In this document: positions 50,101 to 59,868 of the stretch, piece by piece
How the letters are laid out: each line of letters begins with the position of its first letter
Numbering within the stretch: position 1 is the stretch's first letter
Origin: Synechococcus sp. CBW1107
GTDB lineage: Bacteria > Cyanobacteriota > Cyanobacteriia > PCC-6307 > Cyanobiaceae
Assembly (NCBI RefSeq): GCF_015841355.1
Contig: NZ_CP064908.1
Span: forward strand, 2,728,001-2,792,000
DNA length: 64,000 nucleotides
Direction: 5' to 3'
Position numbers and translations under genes: made by a program
Notes under the pieces: model-generated
Told to the model about the DNA's origin: nothing
What the model saw: the letters and a program-made list of their open reading frames with translations, nothing else
Databases searched by the model: none

Positions 50101-51731
50101 CCGCGACGGCGCTGCCAGCGCAGGGGCAGGCTGCCATCGGCGCTGAGCTCCGGGCTCTCGAAACGGCGCAGGCGCAGGCGATCCTCGAACCAGACCAGGT
50201 CGGCGCTGGCTGCTCCCAGCAGCAGGGTGTCCTCCAGCCGGATGCCGGAGGGGGCCGTGAGCCTGGCCTCCAGGCGCCCGAGGGGCCCGGCCCGTCGGCC
50301 GCTCGGGCCGCCGCTGGCCTGCACGGTGAGCAGGGTGCTGCCCTGCCGCAGGACCCTGGCGCTGAGGGTCGGCCGCTGCACGGTGCCACCGAGGAGCAGG
50401 CCACCCTCCAGCCAGGCCTCGCGGCCCAGCAGGGCCTGGGCTGCACCTCCGGCCGGCTGCCAGAGGGAGGGGTGCAGGCGCATCTGCTGGCTGCGCACGT
50501 CGAGGCGCGGCCAGACCTGGCCTCGGGCCGTGAGCGCGGAACGGCCGGAGCGCAGGCGCAGGCTGTCGAGGGTCAACCGCAGGCTGCTGCGCCAGTCGGC
50601 ACGGATCAGGGCGTTGAGTTTGAGGGGCTGGGGGCTGGTGGGTGTGCCCTTGCCCAGGGGGATATGGCCATCGAGCGCCAGCAGAGGTTGACGCCAGGGA
50701 CCGCTGAGTCCCAGGCCCAGCCGGTCGCCGCGCTGGGGGTCGCTGGCCGTGAGCCGCAGGTCGAAGCGGCTGCCGGGCACCAGGGAACCGCCCACGGTTC
50801 CGCGCCAGTTCGCCATCTGCCAGGGATCCCCCTGCAGCTGGATCCGCTGCCCGCGGCAGCCGACGCCCAGGCGTCGGGCCTGGAGCGGGGCCGGCAACAG
50901 CGGATCGCTCAGCTCCACCCCGCCCAGGCGCAGGGAGCCCCGGCAGCTGATCTCGCCGGGACGGCGCTTGAGTTCGAGGCGGCCGTCGGCGGTTCCCTTC
51001 AGCGACTGTCGGCGCGGGGGACGGGCGCGGGGAACCAGGGACACCAGAGGGGCCAGATCCCAGCGGCGCAGGTCGAGGCCGAGCGTCACGGCTCCGCTGC
51101 CCCAGTTCGCCTTGCCCCGCACCCCGGCACGGCCGCTGCCGGCGCCTGCCCTGGCGGTGGCGCGCCAGTCGACGCTGCGGCGGTGCAGCCTCACCCCCGC
51201 CCGGCCCTGCACCTTCAGGTCGAGAGCGCCGGAGCCCAGCTGCAGGCGGGCGGGCTTCTCCAGCAGCAGGTTCAGGGTCAGCCTCGGCGGCTTCCTGGTT
51301 CCCGCCGGTCCGAAGACCCAGAGTTGCCCCCTGGCGTTGGGGATCAGGTTGAGCCGGGCTCCCCTGGGCCGCAGATCCAGCACCAGGGCCCGCTCCGCCA
51401 GGCTGGCCAGGGGATCCAGGTTCACCCCGGCCCCGTCGAGGCTCAGGTTGGAGCGGTCGGCCGGACCGCTGAGGACACGGCTGGGCCCGATGCTCAGACC
51501 CCAGGGCCTGAGCCCTTCATAGGGACCAAGCTGGACGGGGTGCCCCAGCCCACGGCCGATCAGCACCTGCAGCTGGGGCCGCCAGCTCTCGTAGGCCCAG
51601 CGAGCGAGATGATCGGTGGCCCACCAGGCTCCGATCAGGCCTGCGCCACCGCCGAGGGCAGCGGCCAGCAGCAGCCGGTGGCGACGGCTCCGGGACTGGG
51701 TTCCCGTTCCAGGCGAAGGCGGGGACCCCAT
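47187..51731 (-). CDS. tamB: TamB-like (DUF490) envelope protein
   Basis: 1514 residues. A basic start and one membrane span (about 17-40) are followed by a very long beta-rich stretch of repeated strand patterns (RLSLNDA, GSLLKPLANGFLRFRDGEV and similar). The C-terminal TamB/DUF490 domain spans about 1100-1514 and ends LTLRYQANDTLGLQGSFDTEGRWQGQLQLFFRF, listed here as a position range ending in an aromatic beta-signal. Such proteins bridge inner and outer membranes, helping outer-membrane assembly or lipid transport; plastid TIC236 is a relative. The reading frame is intact throughout. Confidence 0.9.
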   Translation of the reverse strand: MGSPPSPGTGTQSRSRRHRLLLAAALGGGAGLIGAWWATDHLARWAYESWRPQLQVLIGRGLGHPVQLGPYEGLRPWGLSIGPSRVLSGPADRSNLSLDGAGVNLDPLASLAERALVLDLRPRGARLNLIPNARGQLWVFGPAGTRKPPRLTLNLLLEKPARLQLGSGALDLKVQGRAGVRLHRRSVDWRATARAGAGSGRAGVRGKANWGSGAVTLGLDLRRWDLAPLVSLVPRARPPRRQSLKGTADGRLELKRRPGEISCRGSLRLGGVELSDPLLPAPLQARRLGVGCRGQRIQLQGDPWQMANWRGTVGGSLVPGSRFDLRLTASDPQRGDRLGLGLSGPWRQPLLALDGHIPLGKGTPTSPQPLKLNALIRADWRSSLRLTLDSLRLRSGRSALTARGQVWPRLDVRSQQMRLHPSLWQPAGGAAQALLGREAWLEGGLLLGGTVQRPTLSARVLRQGSTLLTVQASGGPSGRRAGPLGRLEARLTAPSGIRLEDTLLLGAASADLVWFEDRLRLRRFESPELSADGSLPLRWQRRRGLVAGELGLNLNLRPYALARLGPLVGSTLQGDLSARGTLRGPLAALRPDVWLTVRQPGGGPLQLLETWEGRLTARGGGGGDLALTALAPAQQGSLRARLNRSWLPTEVELRRRQGVLSLTGDARRYRWQARRFPLGGLRLAVGGNARPRALDGLLSGKGFLDLQPLAMEGSVALDRPLLLGVRGQRLTATARYAGGQFRFNGEFMPLAGGTVALSGDGVRKGRLRSRLEGRGLPLQLFQELAEALTIWRGDTPPPRGRASDLGTLMIDTLGGTIDGQLQALRAAQARLAELRPPATTGSRVQLADLRGLVDLDISLAGPDLERLRLDAAAKGHLWLRADDRDEALRLEPFQVRLAGPIRGGQGRFSLENLPLALLALATPVPSSLRGGLNLEGSYQLASPGRERAFRTSLSLNDASLNGIPIRLEDTSVSLEGQALALSASLSSQGAGSRVDLSGSIPLDPGQEGLRLRLSSRGDGLRFISTLVGRGLDWRKGSADLELLMRGSLLKPLANGFLRFRDGEVVVAGQEIRDLQATVLFDFEELLVQEFKARMGRSGELEGSGGLALFRDSPQRQPLQLTVKTARISAPRLNALTDGTLTLRGSLLRPLLSGELSLSKGTINGQPGTLAQEDDKGVLKPKPARRLVEESWNFEKPLVLLGPEVESDTGLSLRDSVPRVPLLRLDNLRLSLGPDLEVVVPPVASFRTGGTLTLNGRIDPSLSASGVVRLRGGRLSLFTTNFTLDPDAPNVAVFTPSLGLVPYVDIALRTRVSDTLRVGQSGGGLNDVDLRGGYTPLDQLNLVKVVVTVSGPADRIAESLTIRSSPPLPEERLVALIGGNSLAGLSGGNATTALATVFGQSLLSPLVGTLSSAFGQRVSFSIFPTFFSPSTQEVGSNASGSRRESRRAPAQLVLGTELGLDITERFNFSVLAAPNRTDIPPQLTLRYQANDTLGLQGSFDTEGRWQGQLQLFFRF

Positions 51732-51766
51732 CGGCTCGTCGCTGTCACCGCCTGAGGACGCCGCAA

Positions 51767-51772
51767 TATAAA
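51767..51772 (+). promoter_or_regulatory. Probable -10 element (TATAAA) for ycf51
   Basis: TATAAA, 27 nt before the ycf51 ATG, in a short AT-rich patch between divergent genes. No clear -35. Confidence 0.4.
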
Positions 51773-51799
51773 GGGGTTTCCGCTTCCGTCCTGGCCGCC

Positions 51800-52267
51800 A
51801 TGCCCGTTGATCCGCTGTTGCTCAAAGCCGGGCTCTGGCTGGGGGCCGCCAGTGGGGTCCTGGCGGTGCTGATGGTGGCGGGCTTCGTGCTGGGCTGGGG
51901 AGTCCGCTTCCGGCTGGTGGGGGTCACGAGCTTCACGGCCCTGCTCTCCCTCTCCTGTCTGGCCTTCGCCATCAGCTACTCGCCCCGAACCCAGGTGGAG
52001 GGCGCCGTGACCGTGCCGGTGGTGTTCGACAACGGCACCAATCTGGTGATCGCCGCCGCCCCGGAGGGTCTGGCCGCCGAGGCCTACGGCCCCACGGTGG
52101 AGCAGCTGGCCCTCAACCTGCGCGGCAGCGGCCGCAGCAGCGCCGATGGGCTGGTGCACGTGCGCCTGAGGCGGGTCGAGTCGGCCGGCGACGGTGTCAG
52201 CCGGCCGGTGGTGCTGGCGGAGGCCACCCGCAGCCTCAGTGACGGCGCGGTTCAGGTGCTGCGTTGA
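51800..52267 (+). CDS. ycf51: Ycf51-family (DUF2518) membrane protein
   Basis: 155 residues. Two N-terminal membrane spans (about 8-30 and 40-60) give the family pattern LKAGLWLGAASGVLAVLMV and RLVGVTSFTALLSLSCLAFA. A soluble domain follows with PVVFDNGTNLVIAAAPEGLA. The family occurs in cyanobacteria and some algal plastids; its function is not established. Its TGA overlaps the start of the DUF4332 gene, suggesting coupled translation. Confidence 0.82.
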   Translation: MPVDPLLLKAGLWLGAASGVLAVLMVAGFVLGWGVRFRLVGVTSFTALLSLSCLAFAISYSPRTQVEGAVTVPVVFDNGTNLVIAAAPEGLAAEAYGPTVEQLALNLRGSGRSSADGLVHVRLRRVESAGDGVSRPVVLAEATRSLSDGAVQVLR

Positions 52268-52656
52268 TGCTGGCTCTTCCCGCGCACTTCCGTGCCGAGC
52301 AGAGCCAGCTGAGCCAGGCGGGTCTGACCGACTGGCCGTCGCTGGCCGCCCAGAGCGATCTGGCGCTGCGGCGGCTGGCCCGCTGCGGCGCTTCGGAGCA
52401 GCGCCTGATCAAACTGAGGGGCCAGGCCCGGCTGATCAGTGAGCTGGGGCTGGAGCCTGAGCAGGCCGCCCTGCTGTTGTATGCGGGCATCGCCAGCTCG
52501 GCCGGACTGGCCGAAGCCTCGCCCCAGCAGCTGCTGCGCCAGCTGGGTCGGTTGCAGCGTTCCCTGACCGGATCCGCGGTGGCCACGCCCGACGCCACGC
52601 AGGTGCGCGCCTGGATCGCGGCGGCACGCCGGGCCACCGGTCGCCCACCAAACTGA
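52267..52656 (+). CDS. DUF4332-family helix-hairpin-helix protein
   Basis: 129 residues from the ATG at 52267 (a TTG 3 nt earlier is also possible). The sequence alternates short helices with small-residue turns, and the family patterns are RLIKLRGQARLISELGLEPE and LLLYAGIASSAGLAEASPQQ. Proteins of this type resemble tandem HhH modules found in nucleic-acid-binding proteins. The function is unknown. It is translationally coupled to ycf51. Confidence 0.7.
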   Translation: MLALPAHFRAEQSQLSQAGLTDWPSLAAQSDLALRRLARCGASEQRLIKLRGQARLISELGLEPEQAALLLYAGIASSAGLAEASPQQLLRQLGRLQRSLTGSAVATPDATQVRAWIAAARRATGRPPN

Positions 52657-52724
52657 CCAGGACTGCTCCAACCGGTCTCGCCCAGACCCTCAAATGGACA
52701 GATCCCCCCTGCGGTGGACGGTCC

Positions 52725-53051
52725 TTGCCTGTTCTCTCCCTTCTCACCCAACGACGACCTCGGCTGCCTGCACCCGGCCGCATCGCTCTGACGGCCCTGG
52801 CCGTGCTCCTGGGTGCCGGTCTGCCGTTCACGCCCGTCGAGGCGGCCTCACCGCTGCTGGAGTCGGTCAAGCAGAACCCGCAGCTGGCCCGGCGCCTCTG
52901 CGCCGACCTGCGCCAGCTCAACAGCCGCGGCGTGAGTTCCAACTCCCCGGAAGCGATCGCCATGGTGGCCCGCAGCCAGGGCCTGAGCTCCACCGACGCG
53001 GAGATTCTCACCACCTACGTGGTCGGGCTTCACTGTCCTGACGTGCGCTGA
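52725..53051 (+). CDS. Small exported hypothetical protein
   Basis: 108 residues from a TTG start. The signal peptide has a basic start (QRRPRLPAPGR), a hydrophobic core and a likely cut at VEAAS (about 41). The mature part of about 67 residues contains two cysteines (RRLCADLRQ and GLHCPDVR) that could form a disulfide. No family was recognised. The start codon is uncertain. It is followed 36 nt later by the CocE-type hydrolase. Confidence 0.5.
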   Translation: MPVLSLLTQRRPRLPAPGRIALTALAVLLGAGLPFTPVEAASPLLESVKQNPQLARRLCADLRQLNSRGVSSNSPEAIAMVARSQGLSSTDAEILTTYVVGLHCPDVR

Positions 53052-53087
53052 GCCGCTCCGCTGGACACCGAGGTTCTCGAGGAATGG

Positions 53088-54632
53088 ATGCCTTGCCCCG
53101 ACGGCGCGAGGCTGGCCACCAGGGTCTGGAAACCCACGGGGCCGGGGCGCTGGCCGCTGCTGCTGATGCGTCAGCCCTACGGGCGCGCCATCGCCTCCAC
53201 GGTCACCTATGCCCATCCGCGCTGGTATGCCGCCCAGGGCTACGCGGTGGCGGTGCAGGATGTGCGCGGCCGGGGCGATTCCACGGGGGAGTTCAGCGGC
53301 TTTGCCCAGGAGGCCGCCGATGGCGCCGTCGCCCTGGCCTGGGTGCGCAGCCTGGCCTATGCCAACGGCCGGGTCGGAACCTATGGCTTCTCCTATCAGG
53401 GGCTGACTCAGCTGCTGCTGGGCTCCGGCGGCTCGCTGCCTGACGCCCTGGCCCCGGCGATGGCCGGCCTGGATGAGCGGTTGCACTGGGCCAGCGAAGG
53501 GGGCGCCCACTGGTGGGCTCTGGGTCTGGGCTGGGCGCTGCAGCTGGCGGCCGAATCGGCGCGGCGCGCCGGGGATGACGCGGCCTGGCGCCGCCTGCGC
53601 CTGAGCCTGGAGGGGGGCACGTTCCTGCGCGAGGGGCTGGCGCTGCTGCAGCAGCACGATCCCGGCGGCATGGGGCTGGGCTGGCTGCGGCTGGATCCCG
53701 CCAGTGCCGCCGGCTGGAGACGCCATGAGCCGACGGAGGGACTGCTCCGCCAGCCGATGCTGCTGGTGGGCGGCTGGCACGACCCGCACCTCGGCGGGGT
53801 GCTCGATCTGCGCGCCCGCGCCCATGCCGCCGGCGGCGCTCCCTGGCTGCGCATCGGGGCGTGGACGCACCTGAACTGGGCCGGGGGCCTCGATCGCCTG
53901 CAGCTGGCCTTCTTCGACCGGCACCTGCGCGACCGGGAAGGACTGGAGGCCCATCCCCGCGAGTGGGTGGCCGATCTGGGCTCCGGCTCCTGGCGGCGCC
54001 TGGCCGATGGCGGCAGCGAGGGGCCGCGCTGGGCGCTGCGCAGCGATGGACTGGCCGCGATCGATCCGGGCGAGGGCCGCCTGCTCCCGGACGGGGTCGG
54101 TGGCGGAGACCTCTCCCTGGTGCACGATCCCTGGCGGCCCGCCCCCGGACGGGGAGGCCATCTGGGCCTGGATGCCGGCCTGGTGGACCGCACCGATCTC
54201 GACGCCCGCGCCGATGTGGCCTGCTTCACCGCTCCGCCCCTGGCGGGCCCGCTGCAGCTGGCGGGTCGTCCGGAACTGGAGCTGGAGGTCAGCTGTGACC
54301 AGGACGGTTTCGATCTCTGCGGGGCCCTCTCGGTGATCCGCCGGGGGACGGTCTGGCAGCTGAGCACCGGGGTGCTCCGGTCGCTGGGGCCCCACTGCCG
54401 CCGCCGGCAGCGGCGACGCCTGAGGCTGCAGCCCCTGGTGGCGACCCTGGCGGCCGGGGAGCAGCTGCGCCTGTCGCTGGCGGCCTCGGCCTGGCCCCAG
54501 GTGACCGTCAACCCCGGCAGCGGCGACTCCGTCCTGGGTCCCGTGGGCCCGGGCCACCGGGTGATCACCCTGGAGCTGCAGCTCAGCGAAGCCTGCCTGC
54601 GCCTGCTGCCGCTTGATTCTCGGGCAGACTGA
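53088..54632 (+). CDS. CocE/NonD (peptidase S15-like) hydrolase
   Basis: 514 residues. The alpha/beta hydrolase core has VAVQDVRGRGDSTGEF and the nucleophile GFSYQG (Ser at about 104). A candidate His is in GAWTHLNWAGG. The C-terminal jelly-roll domain (about 350-514) with DVACFTAPPLAGPLQLAGRP is typical of Xaa-Pro dipeptidyl peptidase/CocE enzymes. There is no signal peptide, so it is cytosolic. It may act on acyl esters, glutaryl-amides or peptides; the substrate is not predictable. No upstream start exists between the previous gene's in-frame stop and this ATG. Confidence 0.85.
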   Translation: MPCPDGARLATRVWKPTGPGRWPLLLMRQPYGRAIASTVTYAHPRWYAAQGYAVAVQDVRGRGDSTGEFSGFAQEAADGAVALAWVRSLAYANGRVGTYGFSYQGLTQLLLGSGGSLPDALAPAMAGLDERLHWASEGGAHWWALGLGWALQLAAESARRAGDDAAWRRLRLSLEGGTFLREGLALLQQHDPGGMGLGWLRLDPASAAGWRRHEPTEGLLRQPMLLVGGWHDPHLGGVLDLRARAHAAGGAPWLRIGAWTHLNWAGGLDRLQLAFFDRHLRDREGLEAHPREWVADLGSGSWRRLADGGSEGPRWALRSDGLAAIDPGEGRLLPDGVGGGDLSLVHDPWRPAPGRGGHLGLDAGLVDRTDLDARADVACFTAPPLAGPLQLAGRPELELEVSCDQDGFDLCGALSVIRRGTVWQLSTGVLRSLGPHCRRRQRRRLRLQPLVATLAAGEQLRLSLAASAWPQVTVNPGSGDSVLGPVGPGHRVITLELQLSEACLRLLPLDSRAD

Positions 54633-54656
54633 CGCCAACACACTGCCCGCCCCTCC

Positions 54657-55373
54657 GTGAACCTGCGCGTCCCTCTGCTGGCGATGGCCCTGGCCTGTGG
54701 ACTGCATGGCGGTCAGGCCCTGGCCACCTCCGCGCTGCAGCCGGCCGAGGCCCGAGCCGCCGGGCAGGTGTTGCTCGATGCCCTCAAGCGGCAGGACAGC
54801 CAGGCCGTGTTTGATCGTCTGGCCCCAGATCTGCAGAAGCTGACCACGGTGGAGCGGGTGCGTCAGCGCCTTCAGGATCAGGGGACCATCCTGGGCAGCC
54901 GCATCACCGGCGTCTCGACGGGGGTGGATGACAGCACGGTGGACGTGGAACTGAAGGGCAGCGGCGGCAGCCGTCCGCTGGTGCTGGTGCTCGATGGCCG
55001 CGGGCGTGTGCTGGGCTGGGAGCTGGATCAGAAGGACAGGCCGATCAAGCAGATCGCCACCAACTTCATCACCTCCCTCAGCCAGGGCCGGGTGGTGGAT
55101 GCCCGCAGCCTGCTGATCCGCGATCTCCAGGACGAGATCACCCCCCAGGATCTGCTCAACCGCTGGAAGGATCTCGAGAAACTCACCGGGTCCTTCCAGC
55201 GGCTGCGCGGCACCGTGGTGGCCAGTGAAGGGGGACCCCAGCAGCTGGTGCTCGTCACCACCGAGTTCCAGCGGGTCACCGACAACCTGTTCGTGATCTT
55301 CGACAACCAGGGTCACATCATCGGCGTCGACTTCCCCGAGGATCCGGCCCGGCCCGGCACCCCCCTGCCCTGA
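54657..55373 (+). CDS. Exported protein with two DUF3887-like domains
   Basis: 238 residues from a GTG. The signal peptide ends about ALATS (residue 24). Two similar halves follow: about 30-120 (VLLDALKRQDSQAVFDRLAP ... VDVELKGSGGSRPLVLVLDG) and about 125-230 (FITSLSQGRVVDARSLLIRD ... LFVIFDNQGHIIGVDFPE). Each has an alpha/beta cone layout of the NTF2-like DUF3887 type. The protein likely sits in the periplasm or lumen. The function is unknown. Confidence 0.7.
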   Translation: MNLRVPLLAMALACGLHGGQALATSALQPAEARAAGQVLLDALKRQDSQAVFDRLAPDLQKLTTVERVRQRLQDQGTILGSRITGVSTGVDDSTVDVELKGSGGSRPLVLVLDGRGRVLGWELDQKDRPIKQIATNFITSLSQGRVVDARSLLIRDLQDEITPQDLLNRWKDLEKLTGSFQRLRGTVVASEGGPQQLVLVTTEFQRVTDNLFVIFDNQGHIIGVDFPEDPARPGTPLP

Positions 55374-55400
55374 GCGCGGGGGCCTGAGGAACTGCGGGCC

Positions 55401-55406
55401 TAAGCT
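55401..55406 (+). promoter_or_regulatory. Possible -10 element (TAAGCT) for glgB
   Basis: TAAGCT, 23 nt before the glgB ATG, in the 56-nt gap after the DUF3887-type gene. No -35 is evident. Confidence 0.3.
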
Positions 55407-55429
55407 CCCCTTCCGTCCGCTCATGCTCG

Positions 55430-57739
55430 ATGCCCCCCTCCAGCCTCGAATGGATGGTCCAGGACGGCCAGAGGCTTCAGGAGTGCCGGCACGATCATCC
55501 CTTTGCCGTCCTGGGACCCCAGCCCCACGGTGATGGCTGGGTGGTGAGGGCCTGGATGCCGGAGGCGAGCCAGGTGGATCTGCTGCTGAACGGCCGCACC
55601 CTGCCGATGGCCACGCCGCACCATCCCTGGGTGTTCGAGGTGGAGCTGAGCGAAGACCCGGGCCGCCGCTACGAGTACCGGGTGCAGCGCGGAGGCATCG
55701 AGCATCAGCAGCACGATCCGTGGGCCTTCCGCGAGGAGTGGATGGGCGAACTCGACCGCCATCTGTTCGCGGAGGGCAACCACCATCACATCTGGCGCCG
55801 TCTCGGTGCGCACCCCTGCGAGCGCGATGGCATCGCCGGCGTGCAGTTCGCCCTCTGGGCCCCCAATGCCCGCAGTGTGGCCCTGCTGGCTGAATGCAAC
55901 AGCTGGGATGGCCGCCATCACCCGATGCAGCTGCGCATCGGCGGGATCTGGGAACTGTTCGTGCCCGGCCTGAAGCCGGGAGATCTCTACAAGTACGAGG
56001 TGCGCTCCCCCGAGGGCCATTGCTATGTGAAGGCCGATCCCTACGGCTTCCAGCACGAGGTCCGCCCCCGGCAGGGTTCGGTGGTCTCCCAGCTGGGCCA
56101 GTACCGCTGGAGTGATCAGGCTTGGCTGGCCGAGCGCGACGGCCGCGATCCTCTCAACCAGCCGATCGCTGTGTACGAACTGCATCTGGGCAGCTGGATG
56201 CACGGCCCTGCCGATGAGCCCTTCCTGGAGGCCGACGGCAGCCCGCGGCCACCCGTGGCGGCGGCGGATCTCAAGCCCGGCGCACGCCTGCTCACCTACC
56301 CCGAGCTGGCCGACCGGCTGATCCCCTACGTGAAGGAGCGCGGGTTCACCCACCTGGAGCTGATGCCGGTCGCCGAGCATCCCTTCGATGGTTCCTGGGG
56401 CTATCAGGTGACGGGCTTCTACGCCCCCACCAGCCGCTTCGGTCCACCCGATGAATTCCGGGCCTTCGTGGATCGCTGTCATGCCGAAGGGATCGGGGTG
56501 ATCCTCGACTGGGTGCCCGGCCACTTCCCCAAGGATGCCCATGGCCTGGCCTTCTTCGATGGCTGCCACCTCTATGAGCACGCCGATTCCCGCATCGGCG
56601 AGCACAAGGAGTGGGGCACGCTGATCTTCAACTACAGCCGCAACGAGGTGCGCAACTTCCTGGTGGCGAACCTGGTGTACTGGTTCGAGGAGTTCCACAT
56701 CGACGGCATCCGGGTGGATGCGGTGGCCTCGATGCTCTACCGCGACTACCTGCGTCCCGATGGCGAATGGCTGCCGAACGAGCACGGGGGGCGGGAGAAC
56801 CTGGAAGCCGTGCGCTTCCTGCAGCAGGCCAATTCGGTGCTGTTCCACCACTTCCCCGGTGCCCTCTCGATCGCGGAGGAATCCACCACCTGGCCGATGG
56901 TGACCAAGCCCACCGACATGGGTGGCCTCGGGTTCAACCTCAAGTGGAACATGGGCTGGATGCACGACATGCTCGATTACTTCGAGCTGGATCCCTGGTT
57001 CCGCCAGTTCCACCAGAACAATGTCACGTTCTCGATCATGTACCACTACACCGAGAACTTCATGCTGGCGCTCAGCCACGATGAAGTGGTGCATGGCAAG
57101 AGCCATCTGCTGCACAAGATGCCGGGTGACGACTGGCAGAAGTTCGCCAATGTGCGCGCCCTGCTGGCCTACATGTGGACCCACCCGGGCAAGAAGACCA
57201 TCTTCATGGGCATGGAGTTCGGGCAGCGCTCCGAATGGAACGTCTGGGGCGACCTGCAGTGGGACCTGCTGCAGTACGAGGCCCATCAGGGGCTGCGCAA
57301 CCTGGTCGACGATCTCAACCGCTTCTACCGCGAGGAGCCGGCCCTCTGGAGGGAGGATTTCGACCACTACGGCTTCCAGTGGATCGACTGCAGCGACAGC
57401 CGTCATTCGGTGATCAGCTTCATGCGCCGCGAGAGCCTCACGGGCCGCTGGGTGGTGGTGGTGGCCAACTTCACCCCCCAGAGCCACTCCCACTACCGGG
57501 TGGGGGTGCCGAAGGAGGGCTACTACGCCGAGGCCTTCAACACCGACAGCAGCCGCTACGGCGGCAGCAATCTCGGCAATCTCGGGGGCAAATTCAGCGA
57601 CGAGTGGCCGCTGCATGGCTATGAGCAGTCGCTCGACCTCTGCCTGCCGCCCCTGAGCGTGCTGGTGCTGCAGCACGACCCGGTGCGCAGCCAGACCCTC
57701 TGTGACGAAGCCACCGAAGCCGGTGGTGCCGTCGGGTAG
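55430..57739 (+). CDS. glgB: 1,4-alpha-glucan branching enzyme
   Basis: 769 residues, GH13. Two N-terminal beta-sandwich regions (about 25-125 and 130-230, CBM48 type) precede the catalytic barrel. Catalytic features are [11 protein letters not shown] (nucleophile Asp), AEESTTWP (acid/base Glu) and [10 protein letters not shown]. It makes alpha-1,6 branches in glycogen, complementing GlgA in this window. Its TAG stop is part of a TAGGTT that may be the hemE -10. Confidence 0.96.
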   Translation: MPPSSLEWMVQDGQRLQECRHDHPFAVLGPQPHGDGWVVRAWMPEASQVDLLLNGRTLPMATPHHPWVFEVELSEDPGRRYEYRVQRGGIEHQQHDPWAFREEWMGELDRHLFAEGNHHHIWRRLGAHPCERDGIAGVQFALWAPNARSVALLAECNSWDGRHHPMQLRIGGIWELFVPGLKPGDLYKYEVRSPEGHCYVKADPYGFQHEVRPRQGSVVSQLGQYRWSDQAWLAERDGRDPLNQPIAVYELHLGSWMHGPADEPFLEADGSPRPPVAAADLKPGARLLTYPELADRLIPYVKERGFTHLELMPVAEHPFDGSWGYQVTGFYAPTSRFGPPDEFRAFVDRCHAEGIGVILDWVPGHFPKDAHGLAFFDGCHLYEHADSRIGEHKEWGTLIFNYSRNEVRNFLVANLVYWFEEFHIDGIRVDAVASMLYRDYLRPDGEWLPNEHGGRENLEAVRFLQQANSVLFHHFPGALSIAEESTTWPMVTKPTDMGGLGFNLKWNMGWMHDMLDYFELDPWFRQFHQNNVTFSIMYHYTENFMLALSHDEVVHGKSHLLHKMPGDDWQKFANVRALLAYMWTHPGKKTIFMGMEFGQRSEWNVWGDLQWDLLQYEAHQGLRNLVDDLNRFYREEPALWREDFDHYGFQWIDCSDSRHSVISFMRRESLTGRWVVVVANFTPQSHSHYRVGVPKEGYYAEAFNTDSSRYGGSNLGNLGGKFSDEWPLHGYEQSLDLCLPPLSVLVLQHDPVRSQTLCDEATEAGGAVG

Positions 57740-57742
57740 GTT
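57737..57742 (+). promoter_or_regulatory. Possible -10 element (TAGGTT) for hemE
   Basis: TAGGTT overlaps the glgB stop codon and lies 23 nt before the hemE ATG. No -35 box is evident. Confidence 0.3.
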
Positions 57743-57765
57743 CGCCCCTGGCATTCTCTTCACCC

Positions 57766-58824
57766 ATGGCCGACTCGCTCCCCCTGCTGATGCGCGCCGC
57801 CCGAGGTGAGCAGGTGGAGCGGCCACCGGTCTGGATGATGCGCCAGGCCGGGCGCTACATGAAGGTCTACCGCGACCTGCGCGACCGTCATCCGGGCTTC
57901 CGGGAACGCTCGGAGCAGCCCGATCTTTCCTATGAGATCTCGATGCAGCCGTATCGGGCCTTTCAGCCCGACGGGGTGATTCTCTTCTCCGACATCCTCA
58001 CGCCGCTGCCGGGGATGGGGATCGATTTCGACATCATCGAGAGCAAGGGTCCGATCATCGATCCGCCGATCCGCAGCCTCGCCCAGGTGGAGGCGCTCAG
58101 GCCCCTGGATGCCGCGGCGTCGCTGCCGTTCGTGGGCGAGGTGCTGGGCCGGCTGCGCCAGAGTGTGGGCAACGAGGCGGCGGTGCTCGGCTTCGTGGGG
58201 GCTCCCTGGACCCTGGCCGCCTATGCGGTGGAGGGCAGAAGCAGCAAGAACTACGCCGTGATCAAGGCGATGGCCTTCCAGGAGCCGGCGCTGCTGCACC
58301 GTCTGCTGGGTCTGCTGGCCGATTCGATCGCCGCCTACGTGAGCTATCAGATCGAGAGCGGTGCCCAGGTGGTGCAGCTGTTCGATTCCTGGGCGGGTCA
58401 GCTCAGCCCGATCGACTACGACATGTTCGCGGCTCCGTATCAGAAACGGGTGGTGGATCAGGTCAAGGCGAAGCACCCGGACACCCCCCTGATTCTCTAC
58501 ATCTCCGGCAGCGCCGGTGTGCTGGAGCGGATGGCCACCACCGGCGTCGATTTCATCTCGCTCGACTGGACCGTGGACATGGCCGACGGCTGCGCCCGCC
58601 TGCCGCAGCACCTCGGTGTGCAGGGCAATGTGGATCCAGGCCTGCTCTTCGGCACACCGGAGGCGATCCGGGCACGGATCGTCGACACCGTGCTCAAGGC
58701 CCGGGGCCGCCGCCACATCCTCAACCTCGGCCATGGCATCCTGCCGGGCACGCCCGAGGAGAACGCCCGGGTGTTCTTCGAGGCCGGCAAGTCGGTCAAC
58801 GAGCTGCTGGGGGCAGCCGTTTGA
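57766..58824 (+). CDS. hemE: Uroporphyrinogen decarboxylase
   Basis: 352 residues. Signature [14 protein letters not shown] is at about 19-32, and [16 protein letters not shown] and [14 protein letters not shown] are typical. It converts uroporphyrinogen III to coproporphyrinogen III, feeding both haem and chlorophyll. The TGA overlaps the TTG start of the next gene (TTGA). It follows glgB by 26 nt with a likely own promoter. Confidence 0.97.
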   Translation: MADSLPLLMRAARGEQVERPPVWMMRQAGRYMKVYRDLRDRHPGFRERSEQPDLSYEISMQPYRAFQPDGVILFSDILTPLPGMGIDFDIIESKGPIIDPPIRSLAQVEALRPLDAAASLPFVGEVLGRLRQSVGNEAAVLGFVGAPWTLAAYAVEGRSSKNYAVIKAMAFQEPALLHRLLGLLADSIAAYVSYQIESGAQVVQLFDSWAGQLSPIDYDMFAAPYQKRVVDQVKAKHPDTPLILYISGSAGVLERMATTGVDFISLDWTVDMADGCARLPQHLGVQGNVDPGLLFGTPEAIRARIVDTVLKARGRRHILNLGHGILPGTPEENARVFFEAGKSVNELLGAAV

Positions 58825-59831
58825 GTGGCGCCAGCGGGCCCGCCCGGATTCTGATCACGGGAGCGAGCGGCTGCGTCGGCCAGGCCATCGCCGAGCAGTT
58901 GCTGACCAACTCCGACGCCGAGCTGCTGCTCTGGCTGCGGGATCCCGCCAAGCTCACCGCCGTGCCCCGGCAGCACCCCCGCATCACCCTGCTGGTGGGT
59001 GATCTGCGTGATCAGGAGCCCCACGCCGCCGCGATCGCCTCGGCCACCCGGGTGATCCACACCGCCACCGCCTGGGGTGACCCCGAGCGGGCTCAGCAGG
59101 TGAATGTGGTGGCGGTCAAGGAGCTGCTGGGCCGTCTCGATCCCGGGCGGCTGGAGCAGATCATCTATTTTTCCACCGCCAGCATTCTCGATCGGTCGTT
59201 GCGGCTGCTGCCGGAAGCGGCGGCCTACGGCACCGAGTACATCCAGACCAAGGCTCTCTGCCTCGAGCAGCTGGAGCGCCATCCCCTGGCCGAGCGGATC
59301 GTGGCGGTCTTCCCCACGCTGGTGTTCGGCGGTTCGGTGGCTCCCGGCGACCCCCTCCCCACCAGCTACCTCACGGCCGGCCTGAAGGAGGCGGTGCGCT
59401 GGCTGTGGCTGGCGAAGTGGCTGCGGGCGGAGGCGAGCTTCCACTTCATCCATGCCGTCGACATCGCCCGGGTCTGCGCCCACCTGGCCCTCAACCCCCA
59501 TCAGGCCAATCCCGAGCCGGATCAGGGGCCGCTGCGCCGGCTGGTGCTGGGGCAGCCGGCCGTCACGGTCGACGACACCGTGAGCCGCCTCTGCCGCTGG
59601 CGGCGCAGCTGGCGGCCGCCGCTGGGGCTGTCACTGAACGGCTGGTGGATCGAGGCCCTGATCCGGGTGCTGCCGATCGAGGTGAACGCCTGGGACCGCT
59701 TCAGCATCCGCCAGCGCCATTTCATCCACGACCCGGTGAGCCCGCCGGAGCGCTTCGGTCTGGTGAGCCATGCCCCCAGCCTCGAGGCGGTGTTCGAGCT
59801 GGCGGGACTGCCTCACCGCGGTGCCGTGTGA
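58821..59831 (+). CDS. NAD(P)-dependent epimerase/dehydratase-like protein
   Basis: 336 residues, extended short-chain dehydrogenase fold. The dinucleotide loop [14 protein letters not shown] is at about 10-23. The active-site region has FSTASI in place of the usual S/T and YGTEYIQTK with Tyr-x3-Lys in the form YIQTK. The substrate is unknown; candidates are nucleotide-sugar or steroid-like compounds. It is translationally coupled to hemE by a TTGA overlap, which is a common neighbourhood in these cyanobacteria but not proof of a tetrapyrrole role. Confidence 0.8.
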   Translation: MSGASGPARILITGASGCVGQAIAEQLLTNSDAELLLWLRDPAKLTAVPRQHPRITLLVGDLRDQEPHAAAIASATRVIHTATAWGDPERAQQVNVVAVKELLGRLDPGRLEQIIYFSTASILDRSLRLLPEAAAYGTEYIQTKALCLEQLERHPLAERIVAVFPTLVFGGSVAPGDPLPTSYLTAGLKEAVRWLWLAKWLRAEASFHFIHAVDIARVCAHLALNPHQANPEPDQGPLRRLVLGQPAVTVDDTVSRLCRWRRSWRPPLGLSLNGWWIEALIRVLPIEVNAWDRFSIRQRHFIHDPVSPPERFGLVSHAPSLEAVFELAGLPHRGAV

Positions 59832-59839
59832 CGACGCCA

Positions 59840-59845
59840 TACAAT
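59840..59845 (+). promoter_or_regulatory. Probable -10 element (TACAAT) for petE
   Basis: TACAAT in a short AT-rich patch, 23 nt before the ATG at 59869. The -35 region falls in the end of the preceding gene and is not recognisable. Confidence 0.4.
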
Positions 59846-59868
59846 TCTCAAAGTGTTAGGACTTGCTG